Source: Beijerinckia indica subsp. indica ATCC 9039 (GTDB lineage: Bacteria; Pseudomonadota; Alphaproteobacteria; Rhizobiales; Beijerinckiaceae). From it: a stretch of 64,000 nucleotides of DNA. The position numbers and the translations under genes are program-made. Positions 49,922-59,643 of the stretch are shown one piece after another. The notes under the pieces were generated by a model. It made no database searches and was not told the origin of the DNA. It saw nothing but the letters and a program-made list of their open reading frames with translations. Each line of letters starts with the position of its first letter. Position 1 is the first letter of the stretch. The stretch is taken from contig NC_010581.1 of NCBI RefSeq assembly GCF_000019845.1, forward strand, positions 2,547,501 through 2,611,500, given 5' to 3'.

Positions 49922-50648
49922 CGTCCCTCTCTTCGATAATCCCGACACGACAGCGGCGCTTTCGCGCCGCTTCGCCGCTATGGAGCCGCAGGCCTTTCTG
50001 CGCCTGGTGATCGAGACTCTGTTTCCTGGCCGTATCGCCCTCGTCTCGAGCTTTGGCGCGGAATCGGCGGTGCTTCTGCATCTTGCGGCCAAGATCGATC
50101 CGGCTTTGCCGGTCCTGTTCATCGACACGGACCTCCTGTTTCCCGAAACGCTCGCTTATCGCGACACGCTCGTCGAGCTTTTGGGGCTGAAGGATGTCCG
50201 TGTCATCAAGCCGGAACCTGCCCAGCGCGCGGCGGAAGATCCGGAAAACTTCCTCTGGGCGAGCAATGCCGACCGCTGTTGCGAAATCCGCAAGGTGCTG
50301 CCGCTCGCAAATGCGCTCGAACCCTTCGACGCCTGGATCACGGGACGCAAGCGCTTCCAGGCGGCAACCCGCGCGGCTTTGTCCTTCTTCGAGCAGGAGG
50401 AAGGCACATCCCGCATCAAGGTCAATCCGCTTGCGGGATGGACGGCACAAGATCTTGCCGCCTATCTCAAAAAGTGGGATTTGCCCGCGCACCCGCTCGT
50501 CGCTAAAGGCTATCCTTCCATCGGCTGCATTCCCTGCACCTCTCCGGTCAGACCGGGAGAAGATGCGCGCGCCGGCCGCTGGCGCGACAAAGGCAAGGTC
50601 GAATGCGGGATTCATATCAAAAAGCTCGAACCGAGCCCGGATGCCTGA
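49908..50648 (+). CDS. cysH: Adenylylsulfate (APS) reductase, assimilatory
   Basis: 246 residues from ATG 49908, with AAGGAGG six bases upstream; a longer open frame from 49695 runs inside cysI and is spurious. Motifs: LVSSFGAESAVLLHL (PP-loop), FIDTDLLFPETLAYRD, DRCCEIRKVLPL, ITGRKRFQAATRA, GCIPCTSPVRPGEDARAGRW, and C-terminal ECGIHI with the catalytic Cys. The CC...CXXC pattern indicates a 4Fe-4S enzyme using APS rather than PAPS. Family role: APS to sulfite. Operon with cysI and DUF934. Confidence 0.94.
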   Translation: MPSLDVPLFDNPDTTAALSRRFAAMEPQAFLRLVIETLFPGRIALVSSFGAESAVLLHLAAKIDPALPVLFIDTDLLFPETLAYRDTLVELLGLKDVRVIKPEPAQRAAEDPENFLWASNADRCCEIRKVLPLANALEPFDAWITGRKRFQAATRAALSFFEQEEGTSRIKVNPLAGWTAQDLAAYLKKWDLPAHPLVAKGYPSIGCIPCTSPVRPGEDARAGRWRDKGKVECGIHIKKLEPSPDA

Positions 50649-51156
50649 CATGCTCCTGTTCAAGAACAATGCTTTGCAAGCCGATGAATGGCAAAAGATC
50701 GCGGATGACGAGTCCCTGCCGACAAGCGGCAAGGTTCTTCTCAGCGAAGCGCGCTGGCAGGCCGAAAAGGACCACCTGCCCGCTTCCCTGACCCCTGGCA
50801 TCAAGATCGAGCCCAAAGCCTCCGTCAAGGAGCTTCTCCTCGATCTGCCGCGGCTTATCCTGATCAGCGTGGATTTTCCGAAATTCACCGACGGGCGCGG
50901 TTATTCCATGGCGCGCGAATTACGCAGCTATTACGGCTATCAGGGCGAACTTCGCGCCACTGGTGAAATCTTCTACGATCAATTGCAATTGCTGGCGCGC
51001 TGCGGTTTCGATGCTTTCGAAATTACCGATCCGGCAACCCTCAAGCTTTTGGAGGCGGGAAAACGGCCGGACCTCGGGACATTTTATCAGCCGGCCCTGG
51101 GGACCGAAACAGCCGTCGGGACAAGACCGTGGGCGCGCCGCGCCCGGGCATCCTGA
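50641..51156 (+). CDS. DUF934 protein of the sulfate assimilation operon
   Basis: 171 residues from ATG 50641, overlapping the cysH stop by 8 bp. Conserved block LPRLILISVDFPKFTDGRGYSMARELRS and GELRATGEIFYDQLQLLARCGFDAFEI is the DUF934 signature. Family members occur in cysI-cysH operons of alpha- and betaproteobacteria; proposed to help sulfite/APS reductase electron transfer, function unproven. The tail after FYQPALG is variable. Confidence 0.9.
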   Translation: MPDMLLFKNNALQADEWQKIADDESLPTSGKVLLSEARWQAEKDHLPASLTPGIKIEPKASVKELLLDLPRLILISVDFPKFTDGRGYSMARELRSYYGYQGELRATGEIFYDQLQLLARCGFDAFEITDPATLKLLEAGKRPDLGTFYQPALGTETAVGTRPWARRARAS

Positions 51157-51274
51157 GCCTTTCGCCTCAAACAGGCGGTCAACTTCTTCCTTGAACTTCA
51201 TGCCGCGAAACGGGGTATAATTTTCCATCGATTCGTCTTCGAAGCCCTGCAAGGAGCTTCGGCCGGAGGTAGGC

Positions 51275-52156
51275 ATGGAATGGGAAAGTTTTCGGCGCTC
51301 TGATAATGTCGAGGACCGCCGCGCCGAGGGTCCGACCAGCGGAGGTGGGTTTGGCGGTGGCCAGCTCGGCCTTGGCGCGGTCATCGTGCTCGGCCTTGTC
51401 GGCTGGGCCTTGGGGATCGACCCGCGGCTTTTGATCGGCGGCGCCGAAATGGTCAATAGCGCGCGCCACCAATATACACAGAGCGAAACGCGCCCGCCGC
51501 ACGCCGGCGCGCCCAGTGATCAGATGGGGCAATTCGTGGCGGCTGTCTTGGCTCAGACGGAAGACGTCTGGTCGGATGTGCTGCCGCAGCAAAAAGGCGT
51601 CGCCTATACAAAGCCGAGACTCGTGCTCTATAGCGGCTCGACGCGATCGGGCTGCGGCGGTGCTCAGGCGTCCATGGGGCCGTTCTATTGCCCGAATGAT
51701 CAGAAAGTCTATCTCGACACTGCCTTCTTCCGGGATATGCAAAAGCGCCTCGGGGGCGGTGGCGATTTCGCCTATGCTTATGTGATCGCCCATGAAATCG
51801 GCCATCACGTGCAAAATCTCCTCGGTATTCTGCCAAAGGTTCAGGCGGCGCAACAACGGGCCAGCAGCCAGGCCCAGGCCAATGCCTATTCCGTGCGCCT
51901 GGAACTCATGGCCGATTGCCTAGCCGGTGTCTGGGCCGCCAATGCCGACCGCAAATTCCAGACCTTGCAGCCGGGCGATATCCAGGAAGCGATCAGCACG
52001 GCCCAGGCGATTGGTGATGATCGCCTGCAAGAATCCTCGCGCGGCTATGCCGTGCCGGATTCCTTCACGCATGGCTCCGCCGCCCAGCGCACACAATGGC
52101 TGAACACCGGTTTGCGCTCAGGCCAGATCGATTCCTGCAATACATTCGCGCAATAA
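51275..52156 (+). CDS. YpfJ-like neutral zinc metallopeptidase
   Basis: 293 residues. N-terminal MEWESFRRSDNVEDRRAEGP and a Gly-rich membrane segment (GGGFGGGQLGLGAVIVLGLVGWALG). Catalytic zinc site AYVIAHEIGHHVQNLLGIL (HEXXH near residue 172) and ELMADCLAGVWAA downstream, with the third ligand in the EL.ADC motif. PF04228-type family: putative membrane-anchored metalloprotease, substrates unknown. Normal length. Confidence 0.92.
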   Translation: MEWESFRRSDNVEDRRAEGPTSGGGFGGGQLGLGAVIVLGLVGWALGIDPRLLIGGAEMVNSARHQYTQSETRPPHAGAPSDQMGQFVAAVLAQTEDVWSDVLPQQKGVAYTKPRLVLYSGSTRSGCGGAQASMGPFYCPNDQKVYLDTAFFRDMQKRLGGGGDFAYAYVIAHEIGHHVQNLLGILPKVQAAQQRASSQAQANAYSVRLELMADCLAGVWAANADRKFQTLQPGDIQEAISTAQAIGDDRLQESSRGYAVPDSFTHGSAAQRTQWLNTGLRSGQIDSCNTFAQ

Positions 52157-52232
52157 ACTGATCAGAGACAGGCATAGGTACGAAAATCCTCGGGCACGAA
52201 AATCCTCGGCCCTGCCTGTGTCGCTCGCCCGA

Positions 52233-52751
52233 TTATTCCCCTTCCCAATAATCGGTGCTTTGTTCTGCCCGGCCAACGAAGGCGAACCTGTTTGGTTGTC
52301 CATCGGGGCCGGGTGAATATTCGGCGAGGACACCGAACTTCCCCGTATCCGGATATTCGGCGATCTCGGGCGAAAGTTTGGTACTGACGCCCAGATAACG
52401 CAGTTCCTGCGTTCCGGTATTGACGATCTGATGCGCGGTCTCCTTGTCACCGGCCGGGCAAGCGATGATATCGCCTTCCCGGATGGGATAGGTGTTTTCG
52501 CCGATGCGAATCTCACCAGTGCCAGTGATCACGAAGAACATTTCCTCGTTCACGCGATGATTGTGGAATGGAAAAGCCCGCTTGCCCGGAGGTATGGCGG
52601 TGATATTGTAACCGAGCTTAGAGGCACCAAGACCCGCGCCAATAAAACCCATCCGTGCATCATAGCGCTCCGCCACCGCGCCAGTCGGCGCGAAACCCGG
52701 AGGACGCGGATGCAGTGCAACGTCCGCAATATTGATGATCGGCTTGGTCAT
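52233..52751 (-). CDS. Cupin-domain protein
   Basis: 172 residues. One cupin fold: FPFHNHRVNEEMFFVITGTG (His/His/Glu metal-ligand motif 1) and PAGDKETAHQIVNTGTQELRYLGVS (motif 2). N-terminal IINIADVALHPRPPGFAP resembles small mannose-6-phosphate-isomerase-like cupins. No substrate assigned. Isolated, convergent with the metallopeptidase gene. Confidence 0.85.
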   Translation of the reverse strand: MTKPIINIADVALHPRPPGFAPTGAVAERYDARMGFIGAGLGASKLGYNITAIPPGKRAFPFHNHRVNEEMFFVITGTGEIRIGENTYPIREGDIIACPAGDKETAHQIVNTGTQELRYLGVSTKLSPEIAEYPDTGKFGVLAEYSPGPDGQPNRFAFVGRAEQSTDYWEGE

Positions 52752-53012
52752 CGCTCACTCTCCCCTATACGCCCGGTGTCGATTACAAATAGATGTCACT
52801 GGATTACCTCCGTGACGTGTAACGCATAGGCATCATTGAGTCGATCGCATCGATCTCGAGGAGCGGAATCAGCGCCCCAAGGCGATAATTATAGAACAAT
52901 CGCGAAGAATCGAATCAAATGGATAGCGGAAGTTGACCAAAATTCGTCTGCCACTTAGACTATTTGTATGTGAGGCGATCTCCTGCTTCGAGAGATACGA
53001 AGGATCTGTAAA

Positions 53013-54356
53013 TTGAAGGTGGAAAAGCTGATCGCAATAACAGTGATTGGTTACATCATCGGACCTACAAATTTCGGCATGGCCGCCTGCCCGGATACGC
53101 CGGCTTCGAATCATCGAGTCATTGAAGATGGCTTAGCCGCTAGTATCATGATCGGTCCACTCAAAAAATCAAATCGGCCACTCGCCCATCACACGATGCC
53201 AAATGGTACGCTCAGCTCCGTTCGGATATCGCTAGAGCGATCGCTGTGTCGCGGTTCATGTCCGAGCTATTCCATCGAACTGCGGGGCGATGGGTCAGCG
53301 TTATATACGGGCAAAGACTTCGTCCTTGTTACCGGGCAGCACGCTTTTGAAGTTTCACCGGAAACCATTCAGTGCTTATTGGCACAGTTCCGAAAAGCAG
53401 ATTTCTGGTCCCTTAACAATAGTTATATCGCCCCGTTTTATGACTCTCCGAAATATCAAGTGACGCTTATGATCGGCAGTCATAAGAAGTCGGTGATTGA
53501 CTATGTCGGTCTTGCGGTAGGTATGCCAAAGGCTGTCACCGCGCTCGAAGACGAAATCGATAGGATCGGTGCGAATCGTTGGGTATACGGCGATAGCAAA
53601 ACTCTTCCAAGCCTGCGCAACGAGCATTTTGACTTTCATTCAGAGGCTGCGGCGACGATCCTGGCCAACGGTGCAGCGTCTGCACCCGATGAGGTGCTTT
53701 TCGGTCTGCTCGCCGAGGGGGCGCCAGCAACTGGCCGGATATCAATTCCCTTTCGCTCGATAAATAGTCCCACGGCTATTGAACAAGCCAGTGGCGCCGG
53801 ACGAACTGCGATTGTTCAAGCCCTCTTGGCTAAAGGAGCATTTTCAGCCGGCCCTTCAGATGTCAGGGAAGCAGCATTGCGCAGAGCAGCAAGCTCCGGA
53901 AATCCACTTGTCGTTGAAGAAATCCTCAAATACGGCCCAAACGTCAACGCCCAGGACACAGACGGTAACACGGCTTTGATAAACATATGGAGAGCGCGCC
54001 ATCGTAATGATGAGAAGGTGGGTACCGATATTGCTGCCGTTGCCCGGCTTTTGCTCAGTGCAGGGGCCGATCCCAACCTTCAAAACGAAGAGGGCTCAAC
54101 AGCACTGCATCGAGCCACCAATGCTGATGTTGTGCAATTGCTCGTGAAGGCAGGTGCAAATCTGGAGATCAGGAACAAATATGGAGCCACACCGCTTTTG
54201 TCAGTCGAAAACGACAATGCAGCCATAGCGCTAATCGAAGCAGGTGCGGACATTGCCGCGAAATCTAATGAAGGCAAGACAGTGGAAAAATATGCAATAG
54301 AGTATAAATTTACGAAGACTCTTGAACTGCTACACAGCAGACTAGGTAAAAAATAA
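53013..54356 (+). CDS. DUF6438-like / ankyrin-repeat exported protein
   Basis: 447 residues from TTG 53013, with AAGGA eight bases upstream. Signal peptide LIAITVIGYIIGPTNFGMAA. An N-terminal domain (about 65-190: SVRISLERSLCRGSCPSYSIEL, GDGSALYTGKDFV) has the CxxxCPxYS signature I associate with DUF6438. From about 260 ankyrin repeats follow: GRTAIVQALLAKGAFS, DTDGNTALINIW, ARLLLSAGADPNLQNEEGST, LLVKAGANLEIRNKYGATPL, ALIEAGADIAAKSNEGKT. Codon use is less GC-rich than the backbone. It ends 70 bp before the left IS1182 copy. Confidence 0.8.
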   Translation: MKVEKLIAITVIGYIIGPTNFGMAACPDTPASNHRVIEDGLAASIMIGPLKKSNRPLAHHTMPNGTLSSVRISLERSLCRGSCPSYSIELRGDGSALYTGKDFVLVTGQHAFEVSPETIQCLLAQFRKADFWSLNNSYIAPFYDSPKYQVTLMIGSHKKSVIDYVGLAVGMPKAVTALEDEIDRIGANRWVYGDSKTLPSLRNEHFDFHSEAAATILANGAASAPDEVLFGLLAEGAPATGRISIPFRSINSPTAIEQASGAGRTAIVQALLAKGAFSAGPSDVREAALRRAASSGNPLVVEEILKYGPNVNAQDTDGNTALINIWRARHRNDEKVGTDIAAVARLLLSAGADPNLQNEEGSTALHRATNADVVQLLVKAGANLEIRNKYGATPLLSVENDNAAIALIEAGADIAAKSNEGKTVEKYAIEYKFTKTLELLHSRLGKK

Positions 54357-54426
54357 ACTTACGAAAGTAAGGCGAAACAGCTGCTTTGGTCTGATGAACT
54401 CTTCGATTAAATGACTGCTCATGGCG

Positions 54427-55944
54427 TATTCTGTTGAAAAAGGGTTGGCTTTTCCGGCGACGAAACGCATTTGAAGCGCGTCATTTATAGACGGTGATAG
54501 GACGAGGCCCCTCTTATACTGGTTTTGGCTGTGGTATTGGGATGAGCTTGGCGAGCTTCCTCAAGTTCTGGGCTGTGGCTGCGAGATGGAATTCATCCCG
54601 CGCCCCATTTGGCCCGCGCAATCGGAGCCGATCGAGGTGCAAGATCCGTTTGAGATGGGCAAACAGCATCTCGACCTTTTTGCGCAGACGCTGTGATGTC
54701 CGGCCCTCCTTCGACTGCAAGATATCGCGGGCCATATCACGCGCGCCCTCGTAGATGGATCGTGGCACCTTGCGCGCGGGTGTGTTGGGACAACAGCGCG
54801 ATTTCAGGGCGCACTCATCACAATCATACTTGCTGGCAAGATAGAGCAGCGTTGCACCATCATTTACCAATGTTCCCTTGCTCGTGAGCATCTTTCCTGC
54901 AGGACAGAAATAGACATCGCCTTCATGATCATAGACGAAATCGCCACGCGAAAAGGTTCCATCAGTCCGGGTGGATTTGTCGAAGACGGGAATGTGCGGC
55001 TCGATCCCCTGCTCGTAAACGAGCCAGCCGAGCATCTCGCCGGAGCCATAGCCCGTGTCGCCAGCAAGGCTCTCTGGATAAAGCTCGAAACGGGCCATCG
55101 TCCGCTCAATCATGCGTTTGGCTGCCGTGACTTCGGCTTGGCGAATGGCCGTGGTCGGTTCGACATCCACGATGATCGCATGATCCGTGTCGATCAGATA
55201 ATTGACTGTATAGGCAAAATAGGCCGGTCCTCCCTGAGCGCCCGTCCAGCGGGCCGCTGGGTCGGCTGGAGAAATGAACTTCGGCTTTACGGATGTTGCG
55301 GCGCCGAAAGCGGCATCGTCAAGCACTGTGAGATATTCCTCTACGGCCCGGCTCATTGTATCCGCTGGCAACCCTTCGGCTCCCGGCACACAAGTCTGAC
55401 GGCTGGCATCGGCTTTGATGAGGCTACCATCAATGGCGAAGCCTTCTCCTCCGACCAGGCCTTCCTCGATACAGCGCTGCAGGACAGTCTCGAACAGACG
55501 TCGCAGCAGATCGCACTCACGAAAACGGCCATGACGATTCTTCGAGAAAGTGGAATGATCAGGAACACGGCCCTCAAGGCCCAGACGGCAGAACCAGCGA
55601 TAAGCGAGGTTCAAATGGACCTCCTCACAGAGGCGTCGTTCCGAACGAATGCCGCAGCAATAGCCGATGATTAGCATCCGCATCATGAGTTCGGGATCTA
55701 CGGAAGGACGGCCCGTCGCGCTGTAAAAAGGCGCCAGCTCCTGCCGCAAATCCGAAAGGTCGACAAAGCGGTCGATCGCTCTCAGCAAATGGTCCGGCGG
55801 CACATGAACATCGAGCGAGAAATTATAGAAGAGTACCCCTTGCTCGACTTGCCGCGGTCCGATCATCACCTTCAACCCTTGCTTTTCAACTGGATTGAAT
55901 CAGCGATCTACCATCCACGCAATATCGACTTTTTCAACAGAATA
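54427..55944 (-). mobile_element. IS1182-family insertion sequence, left copy
   Basis: 1518 bp bounded by a 16-bp perfect terminal inverted repeat TATTCTGTTGAAAAAG (54427-54442 and reversed at 55929-55944). GGCG flanks both ends, a possible 4-bp target duplication. It carries one intact transposase. The right copy at 62397-63914 has the same length, termini and protein. Confidence 0.93.
54514..55875 (-). CDS. IS1182-family transposase (left copy)
   Basis: 453 residues, intact. N-terminal DUF772-type domain (YSATGRPSVDPELMMRMLII), DDE catalytic residues in FAIDGSLIKADASRQ, LAGDTGYGSGEMLGWL and QRLRKKVEMLFAHLKRIL, with a Cys-rich insert DECALKSRCCPNTPARK. Identical residue for residue to the copy at 62466-63827. 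Should be able to move the element. Confidence 0.95.
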   Translation of the reverse strand: MKVMIGPRQVEQGVLFYNFSLDVHVPPDHLLRAIDRFVDLSDLRQELAPFYSATGRPSVDPELMMRMLIIGYCCGIRSERRLCEEVHLNLAYRWFCRLGLEGRVPDHSTFSKNRHGRFRECDLLRRLFETVLQRCIEEGLVGGEGFAIDGSLIKADASRQTCVPGAEGLPADTMSRAVEEYLTVLDDAAFGAATSVKPKFISPADPAARWTGAQGGPAYFAYTVNYLIDTDHAIIVDVEPTTAIRQAEVTAAKRMIERTMARFELYPESLAGDTGYGSGEMLGWLVYEQGIEPHIPVFDKSTRTDGTFSRGDFVYDHEGDVYFCPAGKMLTSKGTLVNDGATLLYLASKYDCDECALKSRCCPNTPARKVPRSIYEGARDMARDILQSKEGRTSQRLRKKVEMLFAHLKRILHLDRLRLRGPNGARDEFHLAATAQNLRKLAKLIPIPQPKPV

Positions 55945-56063
55945 GGCGCAAAGTGGTAGTCAGCTTGTTCCTGTCATTGCAAATGCAATCTGAAAGTCGC
56001 AAAATTAAGAATAATGGACTTTCCGGAAAAGCGAATATCGACTGAATTCAAGGGGAAAGGATA

Positions 56064-56636
56064 TTGGAAGTTCGGCTCTTATCAAAGCGACTGATCTTAC
56101 GGTCCTGGGAGGAAAGGGATAGACAACCGTTCGCAGAAATGTCTGCGGATGCAAGCGTGATGGAATACTTATTACCCCTACCGTCTCGCGACGCATCGGA
56201 CGCATGGATAAATTGTCAGCTCGCCCATTTGGCGGAGCACGGCTTTTGTTTCTGGGCGGTCGAGACGAGAGAGGGAGGCGCCTTCGTGGGCGCAGTTGGC
56301 TTACTTCGAGTTAGCTATGATGCTCACTTCACACCGGCAGTCGAAGTTGGCTGGCGAATTGCCCGAGCATTCTGGGGACTCGGTTATGCACCTGAAGCGG
56401 CCAATGCTGCGATCCGATTTGGTTTCGAGACACTCCAGCTGCCTGAGATCGTCGCGAATACAGTCCCGAATAATCAGAAGTCTCGGCGGGTCATGGAAAA
56501 GGTGGCTATGTCCTATAATCCCAATGATGACTTTAACCATCCCCATGTACCCGAGGAACATCCCCTGCAATATCAAGTGCTTTACCGCCTTAGCCGGGCG
56601 CGCTGGTTATCGCTCACCGCTTCTTCAGATATTTGA
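56064..56636 (+). CDS. GNAT-family N-acetyltransferase (RimJ/RimL-like)
   Basis: 190 residues from TTG 56064, with AGGGGAAAGG immediately upstream. GNAT fold: SKRLILRSWEERDRQPFAEM, FVGAVGLLRVSYDAHFTPAVEVGWRI, ARAFWGLGYAPEAANAAIRF (acetyl-CoA P-loop region) and VPNNQKSRRVMEKVAM. Acceptor unknown: ribosomal-protein or small-molecule acetylation are both possible. First gene inside the IS-bounded segment. Confidence 0.85.
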   Translation: MEVRLLSKRLILRSWEERDRQPFAEMSADASVMEYLLPLPSRDASDAWINCQLAHLAEHGFCFWAVETREGGAFVGAVGLLRVSYDAHFTPAVEVGWRIARAFWGLGYAPEAANAAIRFGFETLQLPEIVANTVPNNQKSRRVMEKVAMSYNPNDDFNHPHVPEEHPLQYQVLYRLSRARWLSLTASSDI

Positions 56637-56832
56637 CATAAAAATGCTCATTGTAAGATGCAGGGTCCGTGTTCAGTTGAGTGCAAATTTCAGAAGTTTT
56701 TGTATTCCCACTCAATGACTTGATCAGGCTGAAGCTGGTACAAATCACCCGCAGCATTTGCTACATCAGCCATATCAACATAGAAGATTTTCGACGACTA
56801 CACTTTGCAAACTCTGTAGTATTGGATCGGAC

Positions 56833-57525
56833 ATGCTGAAAGAATTTGGCCCCGAGATTTGGACCGCAGATGGAACCAATGTCGTAGCAGCGTTGGGATT
56901 TCGTTACCCCACTCGCATGGCTGTTATAAGATTGGCCGATGGAGATCTCTTCATTTGGTCGCCGACAGCGCTAAGCGATGGGCTTCGCGCGGAAGTGGAT
57001 TCCCTCGGGAAAGTTCGCCATTTGGTCGCGCCCAATTCACTGCATCACGTGTTCATTGCCGATTGGAAGCGCGCCTACCCTAATGCGTATCTCCATGCCC
57101 CGCCTGGATTGCGAGCGAAGCGCAAGGACATCGACTTTGATGATGAGCTCGCAAATTCTCCTGCGCCTTATTGGGCCGGGGAAATCGATCAAGTCCTTAT
57201 GCTGGGCAATGTCATCACCACCGAGGTTGTGTTTTTTCACGCTAAGAGTTGCACCGTGCTCTTTGCCGATCTCCTGCAACAGCTTCCCGCCAACTGGTAT
57301 TCCGGCTGGCGGGCACTTGTCGCGAAATGGGACCTGATGATTGCCCCTGAACCATCGGTGCCCAGAAAGTTCCGTCTAGCCTTTACCAGCCGAGGTGCCG
57401 CGCGTGCCTCACTTGAACATATTCTTTCATGGCCTGCTGAAAAGGTGCTGATGGCTCATGGAACTCCCGTCAGCGAAAATGGCCAAGCGTTCCTAAGCCG
57501 CGCGTTTCGTTGGCTAAGTGCGTGA
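56833..57525 (+). CDS. DUF4336-like protein
   Basis: 230 residues from ATG 56833; the frame is open to 56758. Sequence LKEFGPEIWTADGTNVVAAL, MAVIRLADGDLFIWSPTALS, VRHLVAPNSLHHVFIADWKR, YPNAYLHAPPGLRAKRKDID and LMAHGTPVSENGQAFL follows the DUF4336 pattern, a metallo-beta-lactamase-fold-like family with a degenerate metal site (NSLHHVF replaces HxHxDH). No reaction known. Lies within the cargo of the IS pair. Confidence 0.75.
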   Translation: MLKEFGPEIWTADGTNVVAALGFRYPTRMAVIRLADGDLFIWSPTALSDGLRAEVDSLGKVRHLVAPNSLHHVFIADWKRAYPNAYLHAPPGLRAKRKDIDFDDELANSPAPYWAGEIDQVLMLGNVITTEVVFFHAKSCTVLFADLLQQLPANWYSGWRALVAKWDLMIAPEPSVPRKFRLAFTSRGAARASLEHILSWPAEKVLMAHGTPVSENGQAFLSRAFRWLSA

Positions 57526-58393
57526 TTGGGGGCAACACCCAATTCTGACGGTGATTTTTAGGCCTGCGATCCCGCCGGGATCATGTCGTGTTTAGGCGAT
57601 TGAAGAAGCTCAACGGCGCTCGCCAAGGAACCCCGCGCAAAATTCGACGCAGTATTTATGAAAAATCACGCGATGTCGCGCATTCACGGGCTGATCTGCC
57701 CCCATGAAACGACCGAGTCGATGAGATTTGCGTTATCCTCGAAGACCGTAATATAAATATTCCGATGATCACCGAGAGGATCTCATACCTCGAAATGGCG
57801 GCAAACAGCTGATCTTATTGCAGTCTTGTGGCGCATGGGTTGCCTTTGGGTCTTTTGTGAAGAATGCGCGAGGCAAGCGTGCTTTCAGCATTATATGGGC
57901 TTTTGTTGAGGGCTTCCTTGTCTTATTTCGAAGTCTTATTTCGAATTGCGCTGTCAGCGTGCTGCAATGGTCTGTCTGTGATATCAACGACTTAGTTGCT
58001 CATCGCGAAAAAGCTATCAGGCCATGGAGTACTGGAACAAGATTTCGACAGCATTTGCAGGTACCGATCAGCAGAGATGCAACAGGATTCTTGAGCAGAC
58101 AGCCGCAGGGCTTATCGGAAAAGCAATATGTGATTTTGGAATCTTCCAATAGTTCACAGTCATAGTCTATTCAGTGTCTAAAATGTGATCTGTAATTTAC
58201 TGATAAGCAATGTAGAGACTATATCCAGATGCCTATTTGGTTGACTTTTCAGCCTAGAATGCTATAAATATGTTCTCCATACCAATAGGCTGATATCTAT
58301 ATTTTGAGTTTTTCATTGTGACATAATATAAAGTTCATGGCTTCAGTTTCCCCTAATTGCTTTTAAGAAAATCTATCTTTTAGAGCCGAACGC
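57526..58393. other. Long non-coding part of the IS-bounded cargo
   Basis: About 870 bp. A 115-codon plus ORF at 57818-58165 lacks a Shine-Dalgarno and family signature. The sequence becomes strongly AT-rich from about 58150 to the following TetR gene. No ACCGATCGGT operator occurs here. I see no supported gene. Confidence 0.5.
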
Positions 58394-58963
58394 ATGCCTC
58401 CATTGCTTCAAGATCAAAACCGTTATGATTGTATTCTGGCCGCAGCAGAGGTCCTGTTCCGAACAAAAGGCTATCATGCGACATCCATGAGCGATGTTGC
58501 AGAGCAATGCCAGATCCAGAAAGCAGCCCTTTATTATCATTTCGCCAGTAAAGAAGCGTTAGCTCTCGCCGTCATGGCAAAGGTGCAAGCCTATTTCGAC
58601 AAAGTGGTTTTCGGCTTCGCTTACGACAAGGACATGCCTCGATCAGAACGCTTAGCCAAGCTGGCTCAGAACTTGGCCGCTTATTATTCTGCCGATACCG
58701 GCGGTTGCCTCTTCGCCGGCTTTGCGGTCGAAGAGTTGGCGGACACGCCAGCGTTCCACGCTCCTATCCAACACTACTTCAAATCCTGGACGAAAGCATG
58801 TGAAACTCTTTTTGCAGAGGTCTATGATTCGGAGAGCGCACGGACGTTAGCAGAAAACTTCGTGGCGGATCTGCAAGGCGCCCTTGTGATGATGCGCGTC
58901 ACACGGCAGGCGACTTATCTGCAACGTCTGTTTCTGCGTTTGAAGGAAACATTGGCCGAGTAG
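58394..58963 (+). CDS. TetR/AcrR-family transcriptional regulator
   Basis: 189 residues. Classic N-terminal HTH: ILAAAEVLFRTKGYHATSMSDVAEQC with recognition helix IQKAALYYHFASKEALALAV. The C-terminal ligand domain (YSADTGGCLFAGFAVEELAD, FVADLQGALVMMRVTRQATYLQRLF) resembles the AcuR/NemR-like group. A full DNA-binding domain makes it the likely reader of the paired ACCGATCGGT sites at 61100-61139. A divergent paralogue lies 680 bp downstream. Confidence 0.92.
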   Translation: MPPLLQDQNRYDCILAAAEVLFRTKGYHATSMSDVAEQCQIQKAALYYHFASKEALALAVMAKVQAYFDKVVFGFAYDKDMPRSERLAKLAQNLAAYYSADTGGCLFAGFAVEELADTPAFHAPIQHYFKSWTKACETLFAEVYDSESARTLAENFVADLQGALVMMRVTRQATYLQRLFLRLKETLAE

Positions 58964-59643
58964 CATTCTTGATCGATTGCAAAAATGGCAGACAATCCGC
59001 TCATCTGAAAAAGAGAATCATGTCTGATCTGCCTTTGGCAGAACAGGGTCCGGCACCTTTTTCCTTTGTGTCTGATCACAATAAAGTGATCCGCCAAGAA
59101 TTTTCAGGCCCACCTTGCCTTAATGTTTGCCCCGAAACTCATGAAGCGCGGGCGATGCATCTGATGGGAACCAGGTGGCAGCTGTGTAAAAAAGGCGGTT
59201 GCCGAGGCGATCGTGACCTCCGGAGCCTTCCGAAGCCGCTTGTTTTGATTGATCCAGGCGAAGAAACGCTCGATGGACCCATTTCTTGGAGTGGACAGCG
59301 AAGGCGACTTAGTCCGGCTTTCGACGCAGGATCTCCTCGGTGATGCTCGAAGCCCCGCGACTATGCTGCCGGCGAGTCCATATCGCTCGATTCCCAAGAT
59401 GGACTGAACACCCCCTTGGAATCATACGATCTTCCGCCGTCAGCCTTTTCGGGCTTCCTTCCAGAGGAACTGCGGTTATTGCGCTATGACATTTGCGCGC
59501 GGGCTGTCTCCGGCTTGAGATTTTATACGCGGTTTTAATATATGGCGATATTATGGCGTAACTTATGACTTTGAGCATCAAAGCCGTAGCGATTGGTGAA
59601 ATCGTATTGGTTTTGTTTGAGATGGCCTTTCTAGAGCCCTGCT
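58964..59643. other. Gap between the two TetR-like genes, holding an IS5 remnant
   Basis: About 680 bp. The only recognisable content is the IS5-type transposase fragment on the minus strand at about 59104-59330. Other frames are broken. The gap may mark the insertion that separated tandem TetR paralogues. Confidence 0.6.
59104..59330 (-). pseudogene. IS5-family transposase C-terminal remnant
   Basis: The minus-strand frame reads KSPSLSTPRNGSIERFFAWI then NQNKRLRKAPEVTIASATAF, close to the RRWVVERTFAWINRNRRLAK...TIASA.AF ending of IS5/IS427-type transposases, with the catalytic Glu in SIER (VER in intact relatives). The N-terminal two thirds and clear element ends are missing. A decayed insertion. 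Confidence 0.65.

Noticed and set aside
54925..55674. 249-codon ORF antisense to the transposase
   Set aside because: Present in both IS copies only because they are identical; no independent evidence of expression.
57818..58165. 115-codon plus ORF in the cargo gap
   Set aside because: No Shine-Dalgarno, no recognisable domain, composition not protein-like.
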